From Nocardia transvalensis (lineage in GTDB: Bacteria; Actinomycetota; Actinomycetes; Mycobacteriales; Mycobacteriaceae), in the NCBI RefSeq assembly GCF_015477765.1, contig NZ_JADLQQ010000001.1, positions 62,001 through 126,000 on the forward strand: a DNA stretch of 64,000 nt, in the 5' to 3' direction. Below the pieces are notes generated by a model. That model searched no databases. It worked only from the letters and a program-made list of their open reading frames with translations, and was not told where the DNA came from. Below are positions 17,810 to 26,494 of this stretch, piece after piece; position 1 is the first letter of the stretch; each line of letters opens with the position of its first letter. A program made the translations under genes and the position numbers.

Positions 17810-18649
17810 ATGACACGGAATAGCGACATCCTCGTTCTCGCCGCGACCGGGAAGACCGGACGGCGAGTGGTCCGCAACCTGCGCGCAGCCGAGGTCCCGG
17901 TGCGCCCGGCCTCGCGCACCAGCCCCACCCCGTTCGACTGGAGCGATCCCACCACCTGGCAACCCGCACTGACCGGTTCCCGGGCCGTCTACCTCGTCGC
18001 CCCCGACGAACCGGAACCGATCGCCGATTTCGTCGACACGGCGGTCGCCGCGGGTGTGCAGCGCCTGGTGACCCTGTCCGGGAACGGCATCGAGCACATC
18101 GACGAGCGCTTCGGGCAGGGCATGGCCGCGGCCGAGGCCGCGGTGCGCGCCTCCGGAGTGGAGTGGACGATCGTGCGCGCCAACAATTTCCTGCAGAATT
18201 TCAGCGAGGATCTCTGGCTCGACCCGCTGCGTTCGGGTCGGCTGGCCCTTCCGGTCGGCGGTGCGCTCGAACCCTTCGTCGACGTCGAGGACGTCGCCGC
18301 GGTGGCCGCGGCCGTTCTGGTCGAACCCGGCCATGCCGGAAGGGTTTACGGGGTGTCGGGACCCCGACGGGTCGGGTTCGGCGAAGCGGTCGAGGTGATC
18401 TCCGCCGCGGCCGGACGCCCCATCGTCTTCGAGGACATCACCCCCGAGCAGTACCGCGACGACCTGCGCGCCGCCGGGCAGCCCGAGGCCGTCGTCGAGG
18501 CCATGGACAGTCTGTTCGGCCTGCTCCGGGCCGGACACCTCTCCGGACTCACCGACGGGGTCCAGCAGGTGCTCGGCCGCGCACCGGGCAGCATCGAGGA
18601 GTGGGCCGGCAAGACCGCCCCGAGCGGCGTATGGGACCTGCAGGTCTGA
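17810..18649 (+). CDS. NmrA-like NAD(P)-binding protein
   Basis: 279-residue atypical short-chain dehydrogenase fold. The N-terminal VLAATGKTGRRVV is the NAD(P) loop (GxTGxxG form) and there is no YxxxK catalytic pair in the usual place, as in NmrA-type redox-sensing or quinone-reducing proteins. The later FVDVEDVAAVAAAVL segment is family-typical. GGGG lies 4-8 nt before ATG 17810. Divergent from, and probably controlled by, the AraC regulator. Whether it is an enzyme or a sensor is not decided by sequence. Confidence 0.82.
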   Translation: MTRNSDILVLAATGKTGRRVVRNLRAAEVPVRPASRTSPTPFDWSDPTTWQPALTGSRAVYLVAPDEPEPIADFVDTAVAAGVQRLVTLSGNGIEHIDERFGQGMAAAEAAVRASGVEWTIVRANNFLQNFSEDLWLDPLRSGRLALPVGGALEPFVDVEDVAAVAAAVLVEPGHAGRVYGVSGPRRVGFGEAVEVISAAAGRPIVFEDITPEQYRDDLRAAGQPEAVVEAMDSLFGLLRAGHLSGLTDGVQQVLGRAPGSIEEWAGKTAPSGVWDLQV

Positions 18650-18776
18650 ATGTGGTTGGCGGCCAGGGAGTTGTCCGAATTTCCGCATCCCTGGCCACAT
18701 CCGGCTGCTAGCGTCCACACCACGCGGCCGGTCCGGTGCGGCCGTGCGGCTAGACCGTGGCATGGAGGTGGTCGAG

Positions 18777-20444
18777 ATGGTCTCGGTTCTGCAGGGTCTG
18801 CAGCGCAAGATGACTCGCACGGCGGAGGCCGTGCGAGGAATCGACGTACTGCGGCAACGAGGATTCATCGACCTCGGCAAACCCCGGGAGGTGCTGCGCA
18901 CGGCCAAGGAGGTCAAGGTCCTGGGCCCGCAGGCAACCCAGATCAGGCATGCGGCGCGGATGTGGCCGCAGCGGACGGGCGTGATCGATGAGCGCGGACC
19001 GCTGACATACCGGCAGCTCGACGAGCAGTCCACGGCCCTGGCACGCGGGCTGCGCGAGATGGGTATCGCACCCGGCATGGTGATCGGGATTCTGGCTCGT
19101 GACCACCGCGGGCTGGTGCTGACCATGGCGGCGGCGGGCAAACTCGGTGTGCGGATGGCGCTGATGAACACCGGCTTCGCCAAACCACAGTTCGCCGAGG
19201 TGTGCCAGCGCGAGAACGTGCGAGCGGTGCTGCACGACAGCGAATTCGTCGGCCTGCTCGACGCCCTGCCGGCGGACCTGCCGCGGGTGCTCACCTGGGT
19301 CGACGAGGGCGCCGAACTTCCCACCGGCGCAACCACTCTCGACGAGCTGATCGCGGCCAACTCCACCGAACCGCTGCCGCTGCCGCAGAAGCCCGGCGGC
19401 TTCATCATCCTCACCAGCGGCACCACGGGCCTGCCCAAGGGTGCGGCGCGCAAGACGGTGTCGCCGCTGTCGACCGCCCAGATCATCGACCGCATCCCGT
19501 TCCCGCACCAGGGCACGATCATGATCGTGTCGCCGATCTTCCACAGCACCGGCCTGACCGGCTGGCTGATCGGCACCGGATTCGGCAACACCGTCGTGCT
19601 CGTCCGCCGCTTCGACGCGGAGAACACGCTGCGCCTGATGGCCGAACACAAGGTCGAGATGTTGGTGGCGGTGCCGACCATGGTGCACCGGATGGTCGAA
19701 GTGGACCCGGCGATCCGTGCGAAGTACGACCTGTCGTCGCTGAAGATCATCCTGATGGCCGGGTCGTCCCTGTCACCGGAACTCACCCTCCGCGCCACCG
19801 AGGCGTTCGGCCCGGTGCTCTACAACCTGTACGGCTCCACCGAATGCGCGGTCGCCACGGTGGCCAACCCACAGGACCTGGCGCTGGCTCCCGGCGCCGC
19901 GGGACGCTCCCCGGTCACCTGCGAGGTGGCGCTGTTCGACGACGAGGGCCGCCGCATTCACGAACGCAACGTCACCGGCCGCATCTTCGTCCGCTCCATC
20001 CTCGCGTTCGAGGGCTACACCGACGGCCGCCACAAGCAGGTCATCGACGGCTTCATGTCCTCCGGCGATGTCGGGCACTTCGACGAGCACGGGCTGCTGT
20101 TCGTCGACGGCCGCGACGACGACATGATCGTCTCCGGCGGCGAGAACGTGTTCCCCCAGGAGGTGGAGAACCTGCTGCTGGAACGGCCCGACATCTTCGA
20201 CGCCGCGGTGGTCGGCGTGGACGACGTCGAATTCGGCAAGCGGCTGCGCGCGTTCATCGTGCCCGAGGCGGGCGCCACACCCGACGCCGAGGACATCAAG
20301 GCGTACGTGAAGGGCAATCTGGCCCGCTACAAGGTGCCCCGCGACGTGGTATTCCTGGACGAGCTGCCCCGCAATGCGACGGGAAAACTGCTGCGTAGGC
20401 AGCTGGTGGAGTACGAGATCCCGGCCGAGAGCAAACCGGAATAA
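18777..20444 (+). CDS. Fatty-acyl-CoA ligase (FadD-type), first of tandem pair
   Basis: ANL-superfamily adenylating enzyme, 555 residues. It has the P-loop LTSGTTGLPKGA, the acyl-pocket motif YGSTECAVATV, DDDMIVSGGENVFPQEVE and the C-terminal catalytic lysine in LPRNATGKLLR. It should activate a fatty acid to acyl-AMP and then acyl-CoA. ATG 18777 is chosen because GGAGG ends 8 nt before; ATG 18762 is possible. It is strongly similar to the next gene throughout (for example both share ARDHRG, MNTGFAKPQFA and LHDSEFV), so the pair arose by duplication. Confidence 0.92.
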   Translation: MVSVLQGLQRKMTRTAEAVRGIDVLRQRGFIDLGKPREVLRTAKEVKVLGPQATQIRHAARMWPQRTGVIDERGPLTYRQLDEQSTALARGLREMGIAPGMVIGILARDHRGLVLTMAAAGKLGVRMALMNTGFAKPQFAEVCQRENVRAVLHDSEFVGLLDALPADLPRVLTWVDEGAELPTGATTLDELIAANSTEPLPLPQKPGGFIILTSGTTGLPKGAARKTVSPLSTAQIIDRIPFPHQGTIMIVSPIFHSTGLTGWLIGTGFGNTVVLVRRFDAENTLRLMAEHKVEMLVAVPTMVHRMVEVDPAIRAKYDLSSLKIILMAGSSLSPELTLRATEAFGPVLYNLYGSTECAVATVANPQDLALAPGAAGRSPVTCEVALFDDEGRRIHERNVTGRIFVRSILAFEGYTDGRHKQVIDGFMSSGDVGHFDEHGLLFVDGRDDDMIVSGGENVFPQEVENLLLERPDIFDAAVVGVDDVEFGKRLRAFIVPEAGATPDAEDIKAYVKGNLARYKVPRDVVFLDELPRNATGKLLRRQLVEYEIPAESKPE

Positions 20445-20652
20445 CGGAAGAGCGCCTGACCGGGCGGCACGGGGTACCGGGCCCGTAGTAATGACGTAAA
20501 TCTCACAGAGCAACCTGCCAGTTATAACGGTACTGTCGGTTACAGAGACGCTGACCACAACGCGGCTGGAGTGCTTGCTAGGGTTAGCGCTGCACTGGAT
20601 CTCGAAGTTGCGGTCCGCCAGCCACCCGGCGGTATCGCGGAAGGTTGTACCT

Positions 20653-22311
20653 ATGTCAGCTGTCCTTCCGTCAGTCAGCACTGCGCTCCGTAAGGCCGGA
20701 GATCTGGCCCTGGGCGCCAACACCATGCGCAAGCGGGGGCTGTTCAATCCCCTGCGCCCCGATCATGCGGTCCGCTCCGCGCTCAATGTGGGCAAATTCG
20801 GCCCGTTCGCCGGCGTCGTCATGCACGTCGCGCAGACCACTCCGAACCTTCCCGCCCTGGTGGACGAGCGCGGCGAGATGACCTTCGGGGAGGTCGACGC
20901 CCAGTCCAACCAGCTCGCCCGCGGCCTGGCCGCACAGGGGCTGCGCCAAGGTGATGTGGTGGCGCTGCTGGCGCGCGACCATCGCGGCATGGTGCTGAGC
21001 CTGACCGCCACCGGCAAGCTCGGCGTGCGGGCGGTGCTGATGAACACCGGCTTCGCCAAACCGCAGTTCGCGGACGTGGCCGCGCGGGAGAAGGTCAAGG
21101 CGGTGCTGCACGACAGTGAGTTCGTGGAGCTGATGAGCGCCATCCCCGCCGCCATCCCGCGCGTGCTGACCTGGGTGGACGAGCAGGACGGCGTCGATCC
21201 GTCGACCCCGACCCTGGATTCGCTGCGTGCGGGGCAGTCGCCCGACCCGGTCCCCGCCCCCGAGAAGCCGGGCGGCATGGTCATCCTCACCAGCGGTACC
21301 ACCGGCACCCCGAAGGGCGCACCGCGGGAGAAGGTCAGCCCGTTCATCTCCGCGCAGTTCCTGGACCGGATCCCGCTGCCCCGCAACGGTTCGATGGTGG
21401 TGGCCGCGCCCGTCTTCCATGCGACCGGCCTGTCCCAGTTCACCCTCGGCCTGGCCCTGGGCAATCGGATGATCTTCCAGCAGCGCCGCTTCGATCCGGA
21501 GACGACCCTCGCCAATATCGACAAGTACAAGGCGACCTCGCTGGTCGTGGTGCCGACCATGCTGCAGCGCATGCTCGACCTGCCGCCGGAGACCCTCGCC
21601 AAATACGACGTGTCGTCGCTGCAGATGGTCTTCGCCGCCGGATCGGCGATCCCGCCGGACGTGGTCACCCGCAGCCTCGACTTCTTCGGCGACGTCCTCT
21701 ACAACGTGTACGGCTCCACCGAATGCGCGGTGATCACCGTCGCGACGCCGGAGGACCTGCGCATAGCGCCCGATACCGCGGGCCGCCCGCCGCTCGGCAT
21801 CCGGCTGGCGCTCTACGACGAGAACCGCAAGCGCATCACCGAGCCGAATGTGACCGGCACGATCTTCATCGAGAACGCGCACTCGTTCAAGGCCTACACC
21901 GACGGCCGCACCAAGGAGACCGTCGACGGCATGATGTCCTCCGGCGACGTCGGCCACTTCGACGAGAACGGGCTGCTGTTCATCGACGGCCGCGACGACG
22001 ACATGATCGTCTCCGGCGGCGAGAACGTCTTCCCGCAGGAGGTCGAACACCTCATCGCCAATCGCCACGATGTGCTCGAGGCGGCCGTCATCGGCGTCGA
22101 CGATCGGGAATTCGGCAAACGCCTGCGCGCCTTCGTCGTCCCGGGACCCGACTCCAAGCGGGATGCCCAGGAGATCAAGAACTACGTGAAGGCCAACCTG
22201 GCCCGCTACAAGGTGCCGCGTGAGGTCATCTTCCTCGACGAACTGCCCCGCAACGCCACCGGAAAGTTGCTGCGCAAGTCGCTGGCGGAAATGGAAGCGG
22301 TCGGCGACTGA
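20653..22311 (+). CDS. Fatty-acyl-CoA ligase (FadD-type), second of tandem pair
   Basis: 552-residue paralogue of the upstream ligase with the same set of motifs: LTSGTTGTPKGA, YGSTECAVITV, GGENVFPQEVE and LPRNATGKLLRKS. GGAAGG before ATG 20653 supports the start. A 208-bp gap with AT-rich promoter-like DNA (TTATAAC at about 20522, TAGGGT at 20579) separates the two, so this copy probably has its own promoter. Differences cluster in the first 60 residues and around the acyl pocket, suggesting different chain-length or substrate preference (inference). Confidence 0.92.
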   Translation: MSAVLPSVSTALRKAGDLALGANTMRKRGLFNPLRPDHAVRSALNVGKFGPFAGVVMHVAQTTPNLPALVDERGEMTFGEVDAQSNQLARGLAAQGLRQGDVVALLARDHRGMVLSLTATGKLGVRAVLMNTGFAKPQFADVAAREKVKAVLHDSEFVELMSAIPAAIPRVLTWVDEQDGVDPSTPTLDSLRAGQSPDPVPAPEKPGGMVILTSGTTGTPKGAPREKVSPFISAQFLDRIPLPRNGSMVVAAPVFHATGLSQFTLGLALGNRMIFQQRRFDPETTLANIDKYKATSLVVVPTMLQRMLDLPPETLAKYDVSSLQMVFAAGSAIPPDVVTRSLDFFGDVLYNVYGSTECAVITVATPEDLRIAPDTAGRPPLGIRLALYDENRKRITEPNVTGTIFIENAHSFKAYTDGRTKETVDGMMSSGDVGHFDENGLLFIDGRDDDMIVSGGENVFPQEVEHLIANRHDVLEAAVIGVDDREFGKRLRAFVVPGPDSKRDAQEIKNYVKANLARYKVPREVIFLDELPRNATGKLLRKSLAEMEAVGD

Positions 22312-22363
22312 TTCCATTCGGAATTGTCGTGAAGCGCCGGGAATAATGCCGTAAATGGTCGGC

Positions 22364-22369
22364 TAAAAT
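22364..22369 (+). promoter_or_regulatory. -10 box of leaderless membrane-protein gene
   Basis: TAAAAT, 6 nt before the GTG at 22376. It lies in a locally AT-rich stretch and no ribosome site precedes the GTG. Confidence 0.5.
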
Positions 22370-22375
22370 CGGCGC

Positions 22376-22954
22376 GTGATTATCGATTCCGGCCGATCCC
22401 CGGCCCGCGAGACGGCGGCGGCGCATTCGCGTCGGGCCGCCGTGGCGCGGTTGCGCGGGGGATCGGCCGGATCGGTGTCGGGGGCGTTGTCGGTGGCGGC
22501 GCACGGCTGGGCCTCGGACGGGATGAGCCTGCAGTCCAGCACCGTGGCGCTGCTCGCGGCCGGTTCCATGATCGTCGGTGCGCTGGTGGTGGGCCTCGGT
22601 CCGTTGCGCAGCACCGCGATCGGTCTGGTCGCCGCGCTGGTGGGCGGTCAGTTGCTGGGGCATACGTCGATGTCGGTCGGCATGATGCACCACGCCAAGT
22701 CCGTATGGACCCCGACGATGGTGACCGCCCACATCCTGGCCACCGTCTGCGCCGCCATCGTGATCCTCGGCGCGGAAGCCGCCTACCGAATCGGCACCGG
22801 TGTCCTGTCCCGTGTCCTTCCGGTCCTCCTGCACACCCCACCCATCCCCGGCCCTCCGTGCTACCGCATCACCCACCGCGATCGCGTAATCCTGCGCATC
22901 TTCGCGGCGGACACCTTCCGCACACGCGGCCCTCCCCTGCCCGTTCGAGTCTGA
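22376..22954 (+). CDS. Hypothetical His/Met-containing membrane protein
   Basis: 192 residues, not recognised. It shows a basic N-terminus, then four hydrophobic segments (about residues 35-50, 55-80, 80-100 and 118-142). Between the third and fourth sits a cluster with metal-binding character, HTSMSVGMMHHAK. The C-terminal 40 residues are basic and proline-rich. It precedes a PepSY membrane protein in the same direction (234-bp gap). PepSY genes with such His/Met-rich partners often occur in copper-related loci, so a metal role is plausible but inferred. GTG 22376 fits a leaderless start. Confidence 0.65.
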   Translation: MIIDSGRSPARETAAAHSRRAAVARLRGGSAGSVSGALSVAAHGWASDGMSLQSSTVALLAAGSMIVGALVVGLGPLRSTAIGLVAALVGGQLLGHTSMSVGMMHHAKSVWTPTMVTAHILATVCAAIVILGAEAAYRIGTGVLSRVLPVLLHTPPIPGPPCYRITHRDRVILRIFAADTFRTRGPPLPVRV

Positions 22955-23188
22955 TTTCCTTACATCCACGGGCACTTTCGCGAACAGACCGATCGCGCCT
23001 CGATCTCGGGCGCTCACTCTGTGGTCCCGGCACGGCCCCTACGGAGGGCTCCCGTCATCCCGGCGTGCTTTCGGCCGGGATCCTCCGGCCGAGCACGTCG
23101 AATCGACGATGCGCCGGCGGTGCAGGCCGGAATGGCGAGAGGCCGAGTCTGCCTACCTGTGGGTGCCTCTCGAACAGGAGCACTTCCC

Positions 23189-24655
23189 TTGAGCATTACC
23201 GAAATTCCGGCTGCCGACTCGCAATCGGAGCAACCGTCGCCGGAGCCCTCCGGCACCGATCGACCGCAGGCCGGGAACGCGCTGCGGGCGCTGGCGATGC
23301 GGCTGCATTTCTATGCGGGTGTCTTCGTGGCGCCGTTCATTCTGATCGCCGCGATCACCGGCGCGTTGTACTCGATTGCGCCCACTCTCGAGACGATCGT
23401 GGATCGTGGTCTGCTGCACGTGGATTCGACAGGCCCCGCGCGGCCGCTGTCGGAGCAGGTGGCGGCCGCGGTCGCGACCGAGCCGGATCTCACGCTGGCG
23501 GCCGTCTCCCCCGCACAGAATGCGGGCGACACCACGCGGGTGATCTTCACCGACCCCTCGCTGGGTGAATCCGAGCGGCGGGCGGTATTCGTCGATCCTT
23601 CGACGGCACGGCCGGTCGGCACCAGTGTGGTGTACGGCAGCTCCGGCGCGCTGCCGATGCGCACCTGGATCGATGTGCTGCACAAGGATCTTCACCTCGG
23701 GCAGTTCGGGCGGCTCTACAGCGAAATGGCCGCGTCGTGGATGTGGATCGTCGCGCTGGCGGGGCTGGTGGTCTGGTGGCGGCGGGTGCGTTCGCGGCGC
23801 GAGCGCCGCTCGACGCGGTGGCTGCTGTGGCCGGACCGCTCCCGCACCGGGCGCGGCCGCACGTTGAATTGGCATGCGGCGGTGGGTATCTGGGTGCTGT
23901 TGCCGGTGCTGTTCCTCTCCGCGACCGGCATGACGTGGTCGACCTACGCCGGTGAACACGTCGACCAGCTGCGGCAGCAGCTGAGCTGGACCACGCCCGC
24001 GGTCGACACCAAGCTCCCCGGCTCGACCGGTCCGGCCGTGGCGGCGGGCGGCGAGCACGACAACCACGGTGGCGGGCATCGGATGGGTGCGCCCGTCCCC
24101 GCGGACCGAGCCGCCCAGCTGGACAAGGTGTTCGCGGTCGCGCGCGGGCACGGCATCGAGGGGCCGGTGGAGATTTCCGTCCCGTCCACCGACGGCGTGG
24201 CCTTCGTCGCGAAGGAGCGCCGCATGCCGGGGGTCTACACACAGGACTCCATCGCGGTGGACGGGAAGACCGGCGATGTCGTCGACCTCCTGCGTTATTC
24301 GGACTGGCCACTGATGGCCAAACTCACCAACTGGGGCATCGCCCTGCACATGGGCCTGCTGTTCGGCCTGGCCAACCAACTGCTCCTGCTGGCCACGATG
24401 ATCGCGCTGATCACGGTGATCGTGCGGGGCTATGTCATGTGGTGGCGGCGCCGCCCGACCCGACCAGGTCTCGCCTTGGCCAAGGGCCCCCGCCGCGGCG
24501 CCCTCCGACGCGCCCCGCTGGCCCTCACCCTCCCGCTCATCGTCATCGCCGCCCTGGTCGGATGGTTCGCCCCCTTGGTAGGCATCACCCTGCTGGGCTT
24601 CCTGATCGTGGATGTGGTTGTGGGACTTGTGCAACGCCGCCGCACGCCCGCCTGA
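23189..24655 (+). CDS. PepSY-associated transmembrane protein
   Basis: 488-residue PepSY-TM protein: helix near MRLHFYAGVFVAPFILIAAITGALYS, a long extracytoplasmic region with a PepSY repeat, two central helices (MWIVALAGLVVWWRR and HAAVGIWVLLPVLFLSATG), a second PepSY region with a His-rich insert (GGEHDNHGGGHRMG), and three C-terminal helices. The family includes iron/heme-linked ferric reductase-like proteins and proteins in copper loci. TTG 23189 is chosen because AGGAG lies 9 nt upstream; the longer upstream reading has no family similarity. Confidence 0.82.
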   Translation: MSITEIPAADSQSEQPSPEPSGTDRPQAGNALRALAMRLHFYAGVFVAPFILIAAITGALYSIAPTLETIVDRGLLHVDSTGPARPLSEQVAAAVATEPDLTLAAVSPAQNAGDTTRVIFTDPSLGESERRAVFVDPSTARPVGTSVVYGSSGALPMRTWIDVLHKDLHLGQFGRLYSEMAASWMWIVALAGLVVWWRRVRSRRERRSTRWLLWPDRSRTGRGRTLNWHAAVGIWVLLPVLFLSATGMTWSTYAGEHVDQLRQQLSWTTPAVDTKLPGSTGPAVAAGGEHDNHGGGHRMGAPVPADRAAQLDKVFAVARGHGIEGPVEISVPSTDGVAFVAKERRMPGVYTQDSIAVDGKTGDVVDLLRYSDWPLMAKLTNWGIALHMGLLFGLANQLLLLATMIALITVIVRGYVMWWRRRPTRPGLALAKGPRRGALRRAPLALTLPLIVIAALVGWFAPLVGITLLGFLIVDVVVGLVQRRRTPA

Positions 24656-24673
24656 GAACGGCAGAATGGGCTC

Positions 24674-25081
24674 GTGCCGAAGAGTGTGAACCTGATCAGG
24701 TCTCGCGTGCTGTCCGATGTCGCCGAGTACGCCTACGCCGCCACGGCGCCGGCGGAGGCGCGGCTGATCTTCCTCGCCGGTGCCTGCCCGCTGAACGCCG
24801 ACGGCAGCACGGCAGCCGTCGGGGACTACGCGGGCCAGGCGGCGAAGGCGGTCGAAAACCTGAGGATTGCGCTGCGCGAGGCGGGTGCCGAACTCGAGAA
24901 TGTGATCAGCACGCGGGTGCTCGTCGCATCCTCCCGGCAGGAGGACCTGATCACGGCCTGGGAGGTTGTCCGCGACACGTTCGGTGAGCACGATGCGCCC
25001 AGCACACTGCTGGGCGTCACGGTGCTCGGCTATGACGACCAACTGGTCGAGATCGAAGCGGTTGCCGCCGTGCTGGATTGA
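24674..25081 (+). CDS. RidA/YjgF-family protein
   Basis: 135 residues with the chorismate-mutase-like RidA fold (EYAYAATAPAEARLIFLAGACP, QAAKAVENLRIALREAGA, ISTRVLV). The C-terminal ALTR-like LLGVTVLGYDDQLVEIEAVA resembles the RidA active-site strand, but the usual arginine of RidA (R105 in E. coli) is not obvious, so 2-aminoacrylate deamination is uncertain. GTG 24674 follows the PepSY stop by 18 nt. Convergent with arsR. Confidence 0.8.
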   Translation: MPKSVNLIRSRVLSDVAEYAYAATAPAEARLIFLAGACPLNADGSTAAVGDYAGQAAKAVENLRIALREAGAELENVISTRVLVASSRQEDLITAWEVVRDTFGEHDAPSTLLGVTVLGYDDQLVEIEAVAAVLD

Positions 25082-25083
25082 CG

Positions 25084-25443
25084 TCAGGGGCAGCAGTTCG
25101 GGTCCAGGACCACGCAGAGGGCGGTGAGGGCGTCGCGGCGGGGGCGGTGGAAGGTGTTCATGCCGCGGCGTTCGGATTCGATCAAGCCGGCCTTGCGGAG
25201 CTGGCCGAGGTGATGACTGACCGTCGACTCGGATAGGCCGACCGCCGTGGCGAGGTCGCCGCCGTTCTCCTCGCCGAGGGGGCTGGTCAGGAGCAGCGAC
25301 ATCAGTTTGACGCGCACCGGATCGGCAATCGCCTTGAGCCGCAAGGCAACCTGCAGGGCATCGTCGTCGCCGACCGGTCGCGCGGCGACGGGCGGGCAGC
25401 AGACCGGGGCGGACATATCGATGACGGGCAATGCCTTGGGCAT
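25084..25443 (-). CDS. arsR: ArsR-family metalloid-responsive repressor
   Basis: 119-residue winged-helix repressor. The DNA-binding helix is SESTVSHHLGQLRKAGLIESERRG. Cysteine pairs lie near the N-terminus (PVCCPP, residues 15-16) and at the C-terminus (DPNCCP), resembling the N-terminal vicinal cysteines that bind As(III) in Corynebacterium glutamicum ArsR1. The divergent intergenic region to the CadI-like gene has two GACATATGTC palindromes, its probable operators. Binding of arsenite or cadmium would release it. ATG 25443 is used. Confidence 0.88.
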   Translation of the reverse strand: MPKALPVIDMSAPVCCPPVAARPVGDDDALQVALRLKAIADPVRVKLMSLLLTSPLGEENGGDLATAVGLSESTVSHHLGQLRKAGLIESERRGMNTFHRPRRDALTALCVVLDPNCCP

Positions 25444-25467
25444 GAGATCAACAGTACCCGAGGCATT

Positions 25468-25522
25468 GACATATGTCGAAAAGGTGAGCAGACTCGGTCA
25501 CGTCGGTTCTTCGACATATGTC
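25468..25522. promoter_or_regulatory. Paired ArsR operators in divergent ars promoter
   Basis: Perfect palindrome GACATATGTC occurs at 25468-25477 (inside TTGACATATGTCGAA) and again at 25513-25522 (inside TTCGACATATGTCACA). The copies are 45 bp apart, one near each divergent start codon, so a single repressor could shut both directions. The 12-2-12-like imperfect symmetry is usual for ArsR/SmtB sites. Confidence 0.8.
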
Positions 25523-25542
25523 ACACAAGTGGAGGTTCCCCC

Positions 25543-26055
25543 ATGTCCCGCATCCAACTCGCCCTCAACGTCGACGACCTCGATCAGGCCGTCACGTTCT
25601 ACTCGACCCTCTTCGGCGCCGAACCCGCCAAGCGCAAGCCCGGCTACGCCAACTTCGCCATCGCCGAGCCCCCGCTCAAGCTGGTGCTCATCGAGAACTC
25701 CGGCCACGGCGGCAGCATCAACCACCTCGGCGTCGAGGTCGAAACCTCCGACCAGGTACATACCGAGATCGCCCGCTTGTCCGAGGCGGGCCTGTTCACC
25801 GAGGAGCAGATCGCGACAACCTGTTGTTTCGCCACTCAGGACAAGGTGTGGGTCACCGGTCCCGACGCCGAGCGCTGGGAGGTCTACACCGTCCTGGCCG
25901 ACACCGAAACATTCGGCACCACAACCGAACTCACCGATGCCGAGGCCGTCCAGGCCTGCTGCGGCACCGCCGAGGACGCCGCCGCCGAGGGCGCGTGCTG
26001 CGGCACCGATGCCAAGCAGAAGGCCGTGGCGTCCGGCGCGAGCTGCTGCGGCTGA
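25543..26055 (+). CDS. cadI: CadI/ArsI-type VOC metalloprotein (C-As lyase family)
   Basis: 170-residue vicinal-oxygen-chelate protein starting MSRIQLALNVDDLDQAVTFYS, as in cadmium-induced protein CadI and the C-As lyase ArsI. The metal ligands INHLG (His) and RWEVYTV (Glu), plus the vicinal pair in TTCCF, match the ArsI active site that cleaves methylarsonite. The C-terminal tail adds three CC clusters (QACCG, GACCG, SCCG), which may bind metalloids. GGAGG lies 8 nt before ATG 25543. It is under the shared ars operators. CadI or ArsI function cannot be told apart by sequence alone. Confidence 0.85.
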   Translation: MSRIQLALNVDDLDQAVTFYSTLFGAEPAKRKPGYANFAIAEPPLKLVLIENSGHGGSINHLGVEVETSDQVHTEIARLSEAGLFTEEQIATTCCFATQDKVWVTGPDAERWEVYTVLADTETFGTTTELTDAEAVQACCGTAEDAAAEGACCGTDAKQKAVASGASCCG

Positions 26056-26122
26056 CCCGAGAGCGAGGGAAGTCACCTGCCGTTCGCTTGCTCCCGGATT
26101 CGATATTTGTCAATATAGATGG

Positions 26123-26494
26123 ATGTCGAAGTCGGAACTGCCGTTGAGTGTGGCCTCGTCCTGCGAGGCCACACCTCGCACGAGGCCGCCGCTGACCGCA
26201 CGGGACGCGACCGAACTGGCCGCCCTGTTCAAAGCGCTGGCCGATCCGGTGCGACTGCGGCTGTTGTCGGCGATCGCTTCCCGCACCGGAGGCGAGGCGT
26301 GCGTCTGCGACCTGTCCGAGGGCATCGACGTCACGCAGCCGACCGTCTCCCATCATCTGAAGGTGCTGCGCGAGGCCGGCCTGCTGACCAGCGAACGCCG
26401 CGCCTCCTGGGTGTACTACCGCGTGGTTCCCGAAGCACTGCAACGACTTTCGCACATGCTGGCGATCGAGGCGGGCATGGGAGTGACCGCATGA
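26123..26494 (+). CDS. arsR: ArsR-family repressor of the acr3-arsC operon
   Basis: 123 residues with the ArsR winged helix (TQPTVSHHLKVLREAGLLTSERR) preceded by the metal-site motif EACVCDL, the classical ArsR CxC in the recognition helix, plus another cysteine near the N-terminus (SSCEATP). Its metal site is thus different from that of the other ArsR gene at 25084. ATG 26123 has no ribosome site and a TATAGAT box lies only a few bases before it, so the true start may be the downstream GTG near 26148. Its stop overlaps acr3 (ATGA). Confidence 0.87.
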   Translation: MSKSELPLSVASSCEATPRTRPPLTARDATELAALFKALADPVRLRLLSAIASRTGGEACVCDLSEGIDVTQPTVSHHLKVLREAGLLTSERRASWVYYRVVPEALQRLSHMLAIEAGMGVTA

